From assembly GCA_951804985.1 (NCBI GenBank), contig OX638131.1, positions 39,029,544-39,093,543 on the forward strand: a DNA stretch of 64,000 bases, in the 5' to 3' direction. The stretch is from Dryomyza anilis (taxonomy: Eukaryota > Arthropoda > Insecta > Diptera > Dryomyzidae). Within the stretch, counting starts at the first letter, position 1; each line of letters starts with the position of its first letter. Positions 10,767 through 20,574 of this stretch are shown here, in pieces. The notes below the pieces were generated by a model. The model was not told the DNA's origin, made no database searches, and was given only the letters and a program-made list of their open reading frames with translations. A program made the position numbers and the translations under genes.

Positions 10767-11073
10767 GTAGCCGCGGTAGCTCAGTGGTTAATGCGTTGGA
10801 CTGCGAGCCGAAAGGTCCCCGGTTCATGTCTGGACTGGGGCTAACAACATCTTTTCATAGAAACATTTTTCTATACCGCGCTACCTCTCGGCAGTGAATG
10901 GCAAACCTCCGAGAGTAAAAACATTGCCTATGAAAAGCTCTCACCCGCCGTTCGGATTCGGAATAAACGGTAGGCCCCACCACTTTGAGTACAAATATAA
11001 CACGCACAGCTCAAAATGGTGAGAGAGCTCGGCCTAAGTTCTTATAGAACTATAGTGCCAAACTATTATTATT
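10767..11073 (+). mobile_element. tRNA-derived SINE type 1, complete copy
   Basis: A 307-bp SINE flanked by perfect 9-bp duplications ATTTAACTG (10758-10766 and 11074-11082). The head is tRNA-like with an A box (TAGCTCAGTGGTTA) and a B box near GGTTCATGTCT, the internal promoter for RNA polymerase III. The body includes CTACCTCTCGGCAG and ACACGCACAGCTCAAAATGG. The tail is an ATT repeat, suggesting mobilisation by a LINE with a simple-repeat tail. No protein is encoded. Other copies lie at 17592/20369, 22438, 34452 (partial) and 57457. Confidence 0.9.
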
Positions 11074-11562
11074 ATTTAACTGCATACGACAGATCCTGTT
11101 TTTTATACCCTACACCTATGAGTCACGCTCCTTAGGAGGCATGGTCGGTATGGTAAAGTATATATATTCTTGATCAGCATCGCGACCCGAGTCCGTTTAC
11201 CAATGACCGTAAGTGAACTTTTTTTGGTCAAATATATATTGACGTTATGCCCAAATATTTGAAAATAATATTTTCTCGGGAACCGACTTGTGGTTCTCGA
11301 AAAAAAAAATTAAATTCGGTATACCTACCCATTTGTACATATGGGTATCAAATGAAAGGAAATCCTTAGCGATTTCAAGTTTGTAGTTATTTTTATGATT
11401 CGTAAACCATAGTGACCTGTGCACCACTTTAAATTGTAAACGCATACATTATCACATATGTGTAGGGTCGTCTTAGACTGTGTAGGGTCGGCTTAGACCG
11501 ACTATAACTTTCATAATTCTTACTAATTTCATTACACCATCACAATATCACAATATCCCTAC

Positions 11563-12404
11563 TAGAGATGGGCGCGGGCCGTGCTTTTTTCGTGTCACGC
11601 CCGAAAATCTGCGTTCGTGCATGCAAATCTCCGTGCCTGCTGGTTGTTGTCTAGCCGTGCGTGTCCGTGCCTCTAAAATCAGGCACGCGCCTATTATAGC
11701 ATCAGAAAATAAAAATTTCGTGGTATTTTAAGCAGGGACAAACACACTTGGGAATATCGGTGTCGTTTCCATACATTTTTTAATAATAGTTCCGATTCAG
11801 AACCAAACAGTACCAAAGGTAATTTTTGAATAATTTATAATAAGGGACCATAAAAAACTGGTAGCGGAACCGATCTAAAAAATGTGTGGAATCGGAACCT
11901 ATATAATTTTTTTTTGGTTGGAACCGGAATTGGAACCGATACCGCTATTGTTAACTCTTGGAACTCTTGGTACCGGCACCGATATTCCAAGGGTTTTAGT
12001 TCCACTCTGGGACTTCAAAGAACCGGAATTTTCACCGGAATCGAAACCGTCATTAAAAAATGTGTGAAACCGGAATCGGAACCCATAGAATTTATTTTTT
12101 TTTTTTGGTTCAAATCAGAATTGGAACCGTTATTTTAAAAATCTTTGGAGCAGAACCGATATTCTAAAAGGTTTTAGTCCCTGTTTATTATATTATTTTT
12201 CACTTTTTACCTAGTTTTTTTTGTGATTCCGTGCTTTTTTCGGTGTTTTTCCGAGCTTCTTAGTGCCTTTCTATATCCCGTGTTTTTATCGAGTTTCTCG
12301 TGCGTGCCTTTAAATTTAGTGTTCGGGCTCGTACTCTTGGGTGTCACCTATCGGCGTGCACGTGCGTGTCCGTGTCATCAAAAATAGGCACGCGCCCATC
12401 TCTA
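11563..12404. mobile_element. Non-autonomous hAT element
   Basis: An 842-bp element with terminal inverted repeats TAGAGATGGGCGCGGGCC / GGCACGCGCCCATCTCTA, flanked by perfect 8-bp duplications ATCCCTAC (11555-11562 and 12405-12412). Both the TIR and the 8-bp duplication are typical of the hAT superfamily. No transposase is encoded. Just inside the ends are repeats of GTGCGTGCC / CGTGTC. A second element is nested at 11733-12183. Confidence 0.9.
11733..12183. mobile_element. Nested CAGGGAC-ended element (hAT-like)
   Basis: A 451-bp insert with imperfect inverted ends CAGGGACAAACACACTTGGG / AAAAGGTTTTAGTCCCTG, and just inside GAATATCGG / CCGATATTC. The interior has many diverged copies of GGAACCGGAATCGGAACC. 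A clear duplication is not visible (ATTTTAAG against TTTATTAT). The ends suggest hAT, but without a duplication that is only inference. A related relic with AACCGAAACC repeats lies at 50575-50741. Confidence 0.6.
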
Positions 12405-12761
12405 ATCCCTACTTCAAAATTTCCCATGGTCACTTTTTATATTTTTGTAACTGCACTATAATTTATTATGTTCCGATGACTACACAATATTTTTTTTTTT
12501 CTTCTTTTGTCTTTTCACGTTTTTAAATTTGGCTTGACTTTAACACAACCTTTTGAAATTGCGATAGAGGAATAACTTAAGATTAACTTAACGTAACATA
12601 ATGTAACTAACTTAACTTAACCTAACTGGTGTGCCTACATGAAGAAATTAACAAAAATATTTATTCTGTCATTGCTGTCTTTGGTAGTTTGAGGTAAATG
12701 CGATATCCTGTGTTTTGACTCGCTTTTTACAAAATTAAATTAATAAAATGTGTATTATATC

Positions 12762-13350
12762 GTCACTATCATGCCAAAGGGATGAACATGCAATTTTTAA
12801 CATTTGCGTTTTTTTTGCATTTTTGAATGTAGTTTATCCTAAAGTATGCTGTGCCAAAATCGCGTGTCATTTTGTTGAATATTTCTAGCCACAAAAGACA
12901 AAACCGAAAGGGCGAATTGGAAAAATTAAAAAATCTTGTCATGCCAAAAGGGCGAATCTTTTCGTTTTTTCGCCATACATTTTTATTGATATAAGATAAG
13001 ATAGTGGTGTAAATGCATTTATTGTTTATTTTCAAAGCACCTATCGATCTGCATCATTCATTAAACATATTTTGCCAAACATTAATTTGGCATATGTTAT
13101 TTGCAAAAAAAAATGTTGGCAGATCGATAGATGCTTTAAAAATAAGCAATAAATGCCTTTACATCACTACTTTTTCTTGTACCATTAAAGAGTTATAGCA
13201 AAAAAACGAATCGATTCGCCCTTTTGGCATGACAAGATTTTCAAATTTTCCAATTTCTTCGTTTTTTTGCAATAATTTTTTATTGGTACAAGATAAAATA
13301 GTGATGTAGCGGTATTAATTGTTTGTTTTTAAAGCGCCTATCGATCATCA
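12762..13350. mobile_element. Fold-back cassette, copy 2 (inverted, with a partial third arm)
   Basis: It repeats the 9940-10440 cassette in the opposite orientation. The hairpin core is 12930-13248: TTGTCATGCCAAAAGGGCGA at the left and its complement (TCGCCCTTTTGGCATGACAA) at the right, with CACCTATCGATCTGC and GCAGATCGATAGATGC facing in the centre. A third, partial arm follows at 13258-13350. The core inverted repeat is better preserved than in copy 1. Confidence 0.7.
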
Positions 13351-13965
13351 TTCGAAATTCAGAAAAATGTCCAAAAATAGTTTAAATTAATCAAAAATGT
13401 TCGAGTTTAAATTCAAATATCTTATAAAAATATCGGAATATTAGTAATTATTGGTATATTATAATAAGTTATAGCAATTGAATGAAGAATTGCGTTTACA
13501 TTTTTTTGTCAAGCAAGTTGTGTAAGTAACTGTAATTTTTTTTTACTTAAATTTAAATTTGTCTTTATATCATTTTTATAATTTAAAGTGGCATAAAAAT
13601 TGTCATGTGTACCTACTTTCACATGGAAAATTTTGCCATATTGAAACAAACTGAAAAACTGTCTAAAAGAAAAACTGCAAAAAAAATGTGCGTGAAATGT
13701 TTGATGCAGCTAAAGTTTCACTGTAATGTATACCCCATATGAATAAAATTGTCGTGAATGATATTTTAAAAGAAAAGTTTGTCCTCGGTTAGAACTTCTC
13801 ACTCACAGTTAAAGTGTTGCAAAGAAAAATAAAATTAATATTGAAAAACGACTAATACTGCAACGGTTTAATGCATTCGTTAAACATTTTAAAATTCACC
13901 ATTTACAAATTAAAAAAAATTAAAACCGGTATCTATAAAAAATGTATACAATTTACTGAATTTTG
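13351..13965. other. AT-rich intergenic DNA 3' of gene C
   Basis: No gene is supported. From about 13925 it contains the 3' flank shared by the glycine-rich genes (AAAATGTATACAATTTACTGA and the CCTATAAATAAAATCA block on the minus strand). Confidence 0.4.
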
Positions 13966-14010
13966 AAAGAAACACATTATTCGGGTATTATTCGGGGTGA
14001 AAAGTTTGAT

Positions 14011-14016
14011 TTTATT
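14011..14016 (-). terminator. Polyadenylation signal of gene C
   Basis: AATAAA on the minus strand about 30 bases beyond the stop, in the conserved context of the family. Confidence 0.75.
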
Positions 14017-14047
14017 TATAGGTATATCACATTAAAGTCTTCTAAAA

Positions 14048-14602
14048 TTAACGACCATAACTTCCAGCCTTTGAATTAGCAGATGAAGATGCAGATGATT
14101 GCGAGCCGCTGTATCCGCCGCCTATACCAGCTCCAAGATGTGCACCGCCAAGTCCAATGCCAGCTCCAATACCAGCTCCACCATGACCTCCATGTCCGCC
14201 ATGACGACCTCCACGGCCACCTCCTAGACCAGCTCCAATACCAGCTCCACCATGGCCTCCATGACCACCACCAAGGCCAGCTCCAATACCAGCTCCACCA
14301 TAGCCTCCATGTCCACCTCCTAGGCCAGCTCCAATTCCAGCTCCACCATGGTTACCTCCTAGGCCAGCTCCAATTCCAGCTCCACCATGGCCTCCATGGC
14401 CACCACCTACACCAGCTCCAATATGTGCCCCTCCATGGCCTCCTCCATGACCACCACCGGCGCCAATACCGGCGCCACCGAATGAGCTAGTGGAACTAGA
14501 TGAGGAACTAGCACTTGAAGTTGCACTCGAACCTCCTTGGCCGCCATAACCTCCGGCGCAGACTGCTGCAATGCAAACGCTGAGTACAATAAACAATTTC
14601 AT
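14048..14602 (-). CDS. Secreted glycine-rich repeat peptide C (184 aa)
   Basis: The longest family member. Residues 1-16 form a signal peptide (MKLFIVLSVC, then IAAVCA), followed by GGYGGQGG, a serine-rich segment (about residues 24-42, mainly S with A and T), then about nine imperfect repeats of a GGHGGHGGAGIGAGLG type, and a C-terminal Ser/Ala-rich stretch ending GSYGR. It shares the promoter, leader and 3' end with A and B, but the repeats have expanded and the serine modules are unique to it. Copy number within the gene probably changes by unequal exchange. The function is unknown. Signal peptide and composition fit an extracellular structural or antimicrobial peptide. Confidence 0.8.
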   Translation of the reverse strand: MKLFIVLSVCIAAVCAGGYGGQGGSSATSSASSSSSSTSSFGGAGIGAGGGHGGGHGGAHIGAGVGGGHGGHGGAGIGAGLGGNHGGAGIGAGLGGGHGGYGGAGIGAGLGGGHGGHGGAGIGAGLGGGRGGRHGGHGGHGGAGIGAGIGLGGAHLGAGIGGGYSGSQSSASSSANSKAGSYGR

Positions 14603-14620
14603 GGTGAGAACTCTAAGACG

Positions 14621-14658
14621 AACTGTATGATTTTCGAGATGCCTTCAACGCTTTTATA
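14621..14658 (-). promoter_or_regulatory. Core promoter of gene C
   Basis: TATAAAAG (14658-14651 on the minus strand) and the initiator-like ACAGTTCG near 14625 repeat the arrangement of genes A and B, with a few substitutions in the interval. Confidence 0.8.
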
Positions 14659-14699
14659 CAGAATCTAAACTTCAACTGTTTCATCACCGCAAATATAAA

Positions 14700-14890
14700 A
14701 ACTAAAAGTATTGGACAAAAAAAAAAACCAAATCACTGCATAGAAAAAAAAAACTCATTAAAAATAGCAAAGTTGTATAGTGAGATTTTAGCAGTACTTT
14801 TTAATTTAGTATTTTGTTACCAGAACGTAAAATAAACAAAGAAAAGAAATAAAAAAGAACAACAAAAAATATTAAATGAAATATTATTAA
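14700..14890 (-). promoter_or_regulatory. Residual upstream homology of gene C
   Basis: Blocks such as TTGGACAAAA, ATCACTGCATAGAAAAA, TTGTATAGTGAGATTTTAG and the AACAACAAAAAATATTAAATG block match the upstream regions of genes A and B at lower identity. The octamer module itself is not found here. Confidence 0.5.
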
Positions 14891-15468
14891 ATATTATTAA
14901 CTATATAAAATGTAATATTTTGCAATTAATAGTACGAAAACAAGTTTGCAAAAAACATTTAAAAATAATTAATTGTCATAACGAAGTAAAATGATTAGGG
15001 TTGCCGTATCGCTTTGCAGTTCACAAAGTTGTTATTTTATGGCAAATTAATTTTGTATATTTTATGTTAATAATTATGCTTCCAGTTATCTTATTATATA
15101 ATTCTACACCAAATGAACCAGTGATTAAGACTTATCGTCTTTGATTTGAATCAAACTAATTGGGTATCGTATGGTATCGAGATACATATGCATTGACTAT
15201 TTCAAAATGAACAACCCTACACACACGACTTTGATCATTTGTATCTCATTTGTATCTCTAAAGATAGTCGTTCGATACTCGATAATCTTATTAAGTTTCC
15301 ACAATTTAATTAATATACAAGTGGTAAAATCTAAAAAAAAATATTTTCTTTTGTCAATTTTGTGTGAATGAGCCATATATAAAGTTATATCAAATAAGAA
15401 AATAGTTATATATACAAAGTTCAAAGATAAAAAAAATTACACTAGACAACAAATGGAGGCCTTTTGAA
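14891..15468. other. Intergenic DNA
   Basis: No gene supported. AT-rich, with short frames on both strands that look like chance. Confidence 0.4.
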
Positions 15469-16682
15469 AGGACTGCATCGAAAAAAATTGTCCGTTACAT
15501 ATCTTCCCATAATGTGCTATTGCAAGATTCAAATTAAAAAAATTTGATCATAGTAGCTCTGAATTAAATGGCAGAAAATAATTTGTGTCAGTTATAGTCA
15601 ATACAAAATTTTTTTAACGCGAAAATGCCAAACGAAGTGGAAGTGCGAGAAAATATAATTAAAATTTTTCAAAAACAACCTAGTTGGTCTCTTAAAAAAA
15701 AATGCCAAGGAGGTAGGGGCTAACCCTAAGACCATTTCTCGCGTTATCAACCGCTTTAAGGAAGACCTGAGTATTGTTCGGAAGAAAGGTTCTGGTAAAA
15801 AAAAGCCCACATGTTCTTGAAAAGTCGAAGAATGGTGTCGAAAAAGTCGAAAAAGTCGAAAAGTCGAAGGTTGTGAATATTTTAAAGAAAGATCCAAGCA
15901 TATCCGGAAGAAATTGGCGAGAAAGGCGGATTGCTCAGATTCTTTCGTGCGCAGGACTAAGAAAGAAGCTGGGCTAAAGACGTACAAGGTCCAAAAAGTT
16001 CCAGATAGAAATGCCGTCAAGAATGGAACCGCAAAACAACGAGCTAAAATATTCAAATAAAAATTCAAATAAAAAAAAAATGACAAAATTCCCAAAGAAA
16101 TTCCTTGTTTGGCAGGCAATTTGCAGTTGTGGAAAAAGGAGCAGCTCATTAGTGACATCGGGTACAATTAATAGCGAAATATAAGTGAAGGAGTGCTTGC
16201 AAAGAGATTGCTTCCATTTTTACGCCAACATGAAGTGTCCAAGTTTTTTTGGCCTGACTTCGCTTCATGTCACTACAGCAAAACGGCCTTAGAGTGGATC
16301 CAACAAAATGCAGTGATTTTGGTGCCTGGAGAAGCCAATCCACCAAACTGTCCAGAACTCAGGCCGATTGAGAGATACTGGGCTTTAGTCAAAAGGGAGA
16401 TAAAGACAACAAAAAAAAGTGTCCAAAGACCTTCAAGACTTTAAAAGAAAGTGGTCTTCAGCAGCTGTGAGGGTGTCGGACACTACCATTACAACATTAA
16501 TGGAAGGGATCCGGAAAAATTAAAACTTTTTATTAAAAAATATTAATTTCTGTTTTTTTATATTTTTTTTTTAAATCTAAAAATAATTTGCAAAATAAAA
16601 TATTTTATTCTATAAAAATTCGATTACTAGATTTCTAGATTTTTTCATTTTTGTAGCGGACAATTTTATTCGACGCAGTCCT
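15469..16682 (+). mobile_element. DD37E Tc1/mariner element, copy 2 (defective)
   Basis: A 1214-bp copy of the 5940-7221 element. The right TIR is intact (ATTTTATTCGACGCAGTCCT) and is followed by TA at 16683. The left TIR has GACTGCATCGAAAAAAATTG, and its flanking TA has decayed to AA. The transposase is broken by an A-run near 15700, a 20-bp-scale duplication of AAAAGTCGA near 15840, a deletion around 16050 that removes the MDDETY region, and other indels. The C-terminal catalytic region (FFWPDFASCHYSKTALEW, IERYWALVKRE) is still readable near 16230-16400. Confidence 0.85.
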
Positions 16683-16684
16683 TA

Positions 16685-17585
16685 TTTATCCACGAGCTTA
16701 GTGTGTGTTTCCGATGGACTTTAAGATTCTAATCACGACATCATACTCAGTTTTTTCAGATTGCCTCAAGTTTGTGAGTTATTTCGTTTTAGTCTTTTAC
16801 TTTTTTTGAGTTTTTGATCACATTTCTTTTGTATTCCATTCAGGATACTTCAGCTAATATTTTAAAATAAACCACATGAAATTCGGATTGATCTGACCAA
16901 AGTTATGACCAGTCAAACACAAAAATATTACTTCGCCCCAATCGAGTGCTTGGCGTGGGGTTCCGGGAAATTTAAATATCTATTTAAGAGTTTAATTATT
17001 TCAGATTGGTTTTAACAGCCCCATGTATATTGGTTATTTTTTTTTATTGCTAATACATATATAAAAATGTTATCATTTTAAACAATTATTCATTTCTTTT
17101 TCATAACATTTATATAATTTTCGCTTGCAAAAAAATATTATTTGTTATTTTTTTGTAAAAGTTTATAAAATTTGTGTCTGAAGTGATTAAAAGCTCAAAC
17201 TCAACTATATTTAAAAATATTTATTTATTTCACATTTCTGCCCTATTTTACTTATGAAATGATGCAACACTGAAGAAAAGAGAGTGCGTTGAGAGTACGG
17301 TGTAACAAAGTAAAACAAAACCTCATATAAATGTAATTCGCTGTTTTGTAAAGAAATATAAATAGAATTATCCAAATAATATTATACATGTAAAAAATAT
17401 GTTAATTTTGTCAAAACCAATCTTATATGTTCTTATTATGTTTATAAAACAAGACAAGTTAACAAAACATGTAATTTAAAAACATTCAAACGAATTATTA
17501 ATATTTGTTTTTTAATTAACAAGTTTTATTACAAACCTACAGTGAAATTTGAACTGGTAGCATAAATATGTAGTATTTATCTTAA
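16685..17585. other. AT-rich intergenic DNA
   Basis: No gene supported. About 16855-16927 matches in inverted orientation the sequence just left of Helitron copy 1 (2216-2283), so a short older repeat is present. The remainder is featureless. Confidence 0.4.
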
Positions 17586-17591
17586 TAACCA

Positions 17592-17696
17592 GTAGCTGCT
17601 GTAGCTCAGCGGTTAGTGCGTTGAACTGCGAGCCCAAAGGTCCCCGGTTCAAGCCTGGACTGGGGCTAACAACACTTTCATAGAAATATTTTTCTA
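17592..17696 (+). mobile_element. SINE type 1, 5' part (split by a Helitron)
   Basis: The head of a tRNA-derived SINE (A box TAGCTCAGCGGTTAG, B box GGTTCAAGCC), which stops after TTTTTCTA where the Helitron begins. It resumes at 20369. A likely 6-bp target duplication TAACCA flanks the composite at 17586-17591 and 20575-20580. Confidence 0.85.
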
Positions 17697-17949
17697 CTAG
17701 CTGGACCCGTGCACGACTCGTGCCAAGATTTTCTGAATTCAAAGATATGGAGCAATTTTATTAATATAAAAAACATTTTATTATTTATATGAGGGGCCCG
17801 TGCTTAGCTGTTGAAATTTGTTTATTGGTTTTATAAATGTGGTAACCAAATAATTCTCCGCCAAAACAACTTTTCTCAAAGACAATTTTTTCTCAGATTG
17901 CGGTAGAATTCTTTCCCGTAGAATTCTTCCCCGTAGAGTTTTTCCCAGT

Positions 17950-19376
17950 AGAAGTTTTAGTGTGGTGGGTTTTAATGTAGTAAGTTTCGGTGTGGTGAGT
18001 TTAGATGTGGTGAATTTTGGAGTGGTGAGTTTAATTGTGGTTAGTTTTGGTGTGGTGAGTTTTAGTATGGTGAGTTTCAGTGTGGTGAATTTGAGTGTGG
18101 TGAGTTTAAGTGTGGTGTTTTTAAGTGTGGTGAGTTTTAGTGTGGTCAATTATAGTGTGGTGGGTTTTAGTGTGGTGAATTTTAATGTAGCGTGTTTTAT
18201 TGTGGCGTGTTTTAGTGTAGCGAGTTTTAGTGTGGTGATTTTTATTGTGGTGAGTTTTAGTGTGATGAATTTTAATTTGATGAATTTTATTGTGGTGAGT
18301 TTTAGTGTAGTGAATTTTAGGGTGGTGAGTTTTAGTGTGGTTAATTATAGTGTGGTGGGTTTTAGTGTGGTGAATTTTAGTGCGGTGAGTTTTAGTGTGG
18401 TGAGTTTTAGTGTATCGAAATTTGAGTGTAGTGAGTTTTAATGTGGTGAGTTTAAAAGTGGTGAATTTTAATGTGGTGAAATTTTAGTGTAGTGAGTTTT
18501 AGTGTGGTGAGTTTTAGTGTGGTGAAATTTTAGTGTGATGAGTTTAAGTGTGGTGAATTTTAGTGTGTTGAATTTTTGTGTGGTTAGTTTTAGTGTGGTG
18601 AGTTTTAGTGTGATGAGTTTTAGTGTGGTAAGGTTTAGTGTGGTGAGTTTTGGTATGGTGAGTTTAAGTGTGGTGAGTTTTAGTGTTGTGAATTTTAGTG
18701 CGGTGAGTTTTAGTGTGGCGACATTTGAGTGTAGTGCGTTTTAGTGTGGTGAGTTTCAGTGTAGTGAGTTTTAATGTGGTGAAATTTTAGTGTGGTGAGT
18801 TTTAGTGTGGTGAATTTTAGTGTGGTGAGTTTTAGTGTGGTGAAATTTTAGTGTGGTGGGTTTTAGTGTGGTGAATTTTAGTGTGTTAAATTTTTGTGTG
18901 GTGAGTTTTAGTGTGGTGAGTTTAAGAGTGGTGAGTTTTAGTGTGGTGAGTTTTAGTGTGGTGAGTTTTAGTGTGGTGAGATTTTGTGTGGTGAGTTTTA
19001 GTGTGGTGAGTTTTAGTGTGGTGAGTTTTGGTGTGGTGAGTTTTGGTGTGGTGAGTTTTAGTGTGTTGAATTTTTGTGATGTGAGTTTAAGTGTGGTGAG
19101 TTTTAGTGTGGTGAGTTTATGTGTAGTGAGTTTTAGTGTGGTGAGTTTTAGTGTGGTGAGTTTTTGTGTGGTGAGTTTTAGTGTGGTGAGTTTTAGTGTG
19201 GTGAGTTTTTGTGTGGTGAGTTTTAGTGTGGTGAGTTTTAGTGTGGTGAGTTTTAGTGTGGTGAATTTTAGTGTGGTGAGTTTTAGTGTGGTGAATTATA
19301 GTTAATGTGGTTAATTTAAGGGTGAATTTTAGTGTGGTGAGTTTTAGTTTGGTTAGTTTTAGTGTGGTGAGTTTGT
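17950..19376 (+). repeat. 15-bp minisatellite AGTTTTAGTGTGGTG, array 2
   Basis: Roughly 95 copies of the 15-mer with variants. Because the unit is five codons long, the plus strand keeps open frames of 159, 69 and 150 residues made of SFSVV repeats. No start context, signal or conserved ends suggest translation; I treat the frames as a by-product of the period. Confidence 0.93.
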
Positions 19377-19419
19377 TTTTATTTTTTTTTCCTTTTTTTG
19401 TTTTTCATTTAGTTTGGAT

Positions 19420-20275
19420 TGTGGTTTTATGTGATTGGTTTTGTTTTTGTATTTTTGCTTTTGTTTTGTTTTGTGTTGTGCTTTTGCTTTATTGTTTTTA
19501 AATTTTTTTTTTTGTATTTGAGTTTTTTGTTTCATGTTCGTAGCTGGTGAAAGTGCCGAGTTATATCGTGTTTAGGTTGCATGGGAGGTGTCACGCCTCT
19601 TTGTCCAATCCCGCCCATATATAGCCTATCATTCCTTCCAGACCATTCTGCATCTGTGGTAAAAATTTCAAGACAATTGGATCAGCCGTTTAGACGGAGA
19701 AGCGGAACAAAAGTGGTTGCTTTTGTTTTTGTATTTTTGCTTTTGTTTTGTTTTGTGCTTTTGCTTTTTTGTTTTTAATTTTTTTTTTTGTATTTGAGTT
19801 TTTTGTTTCATGTTCGTAGCTGGTGAAAGTGCCGAGTTATATCGTATGTAAGTTTAGGTTGTATGGGAGGTGCCACGCCTCTTTGTCCAATCCCGCCCAT
19901 ATATAGCCTATCATTCCTTCCAGACCATACTGCATCTGTGGTAAAAATTTCAAGACAATCGGATCAGCCGTTTAGACGGAGAAGCGGAACAAACGTGATT
20001 GCTTTTGTTTTTGTATTTTTGCTTTTGTTTTGTTTTGTGCTTTTGCTTTTTTGTTTTTATTTTTTTTTTGTATTTGAGTTTTTTGTTTCATGTTCGTAGG
20101 TGGTGAAAGTGCCGAGTTATATCGCATTGAAAGTTTAGGTTGTATGGGAGGTGCCACGCCTCTTTGTCCAATCCCGCCCATATATAGCCTATCATTCCTT
20201 CCAGACCATACCGCATCTGTGGTAAAAATTTCATGGAAATCGGATCAGCCGTTCAGACGAAGAAGCGGAACAAAC
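19420..20275. repeat. Three tandem copies of a 280-bp Helitron block
   Basis: Units start near 19440, 19721 and 20003. Each holds a T-rich stretch (TTGCTTTTGTTTTG), then TTTCATGTTCGTAG, GTGAAAGTGCCGAGTTATAT, CCCGCCCATATATAGCCTAT and CGGATCAGCCGTTTAGACG. A single such block occurs in Helitron copy 1 (3270-3440). The tandem state is thus copy-specific amplification. Confidence 0.85.
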
Positions 20276-20345
20276 GTACAAACGTACAAACGTACAAACG
20301 TACAAACGTACAAACGTACAAACGTACAAACGTACAAACGAACAA
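20276..20345. repeat. 8-bp tandem repeat GTACAAAC
   Basis: About eight copies of GTACAAAC directly inside the minus-strand 5' end of the Helitron. It is the counterpart of the GATA run in copy 1. Confidence 0.9.
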
Positions 20346-20368
20346 ACAGATTTATTATATTAATAGGA

Positions 20369-20574
20369 TACCGCGGTACCTCTCGGCAGTAAATGGCAAA
20401 CCTTCGAGAGTAAAAACATTGCTTATGAAAAGCTCTCACCCGCCGTTCGGATTCTGAAATAAACTGTAGGTTCCAACACTTTAAGTACAAATATAACACG
20501 CACAACTTAAAATGGTGAGAGAGCTCGGCCGAAGTTCTTATAGGACTGTATTATAGGACTATTATTATTATTAT
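20369..20574 (+). mobile_element. SINE type 1, 3' part (split by a Helitron)
   Basis: Continues the SINE from 17696 with TACCGCGGTACCTCTCGGCA and ends in an ATT repeat before TAACCA. It lacks the tRNA-like head, which is on the other side of the Helitron. Confidence 0.85.

Larger units (their letters stand above)
11103..12525 (-). repeat. TATACCCTACAC dispersed repeat, chimeric and interrupted by hAT
   Basis: The left part (11103-11210) matches the P subfamily (CGCTCCTTAGGAGGCATGG, TATATATATTCTTGATCAGC). At about 11210 it switches to the Q subfamily (AAGTGAACTTTTTTTGGTC). The sequence breaks at 11562 and resumes at 12405 with TTCAAAATTTCCCATGG, as in the Q copy at 5829. The hAT element fills the gap. 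It looks like a recombinant of two related repeats that later received the hAT. Confidence 0.6.
17697..20368 (-). mobile_element. Non-autonomous Helitron, copy 2, nested in a SINE
   Basis: A 2672-bp element with both ends defined by the interrupted SINE. On the minus strand it runs from TCCTATTAATATAATAAATC (20368) to CTAG (17697), with a GCACGAGTCGTGC hairpin just before the end. It inserts exactly between A and T of the SINE without a target duplication. These are diagnostic features of Helitrons. It carries a 1.4-kb minisatellite, three tandem copies of a 280-bp block and an 8-bp repeat at the 5' end. No Rep/helicase is encoded. Confidence 0.92.

Noticed and set aside
10778..10845. Possible functional tRNA genes at SINE heads (also 17600, 22660-22727, 57460)
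   Set aside because: The sequences have A and B boxes but no complete acceptor or anticodon stems, recur with the same 3' body, and at 10767 are flanked by target duplications; they are SINEs.
11882..12138. Pro/Glu-rich frames (EPELEPI repeats)
   Set aside because: They come from GGAACCGGAATC repeats inside a nested transposable element and have no gene signals.
14083..14490. Plus-strand 135-residue His/Gln/Leu-rich frame
   Set aside because: It is the antisense shadow of glycine-rich gene C, which has a signal peptide, promoter and poly-A signal.
17962..19305. Open frames of 159, 69 and 150 residues made of SFSVV repeats
   Set aside because: They follow automatically from a 15-bp (five-codon) minisatellite without stops. 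There are no promoter, conserved ends or signal sequences, and the same array in the other Helitron is out of frame.
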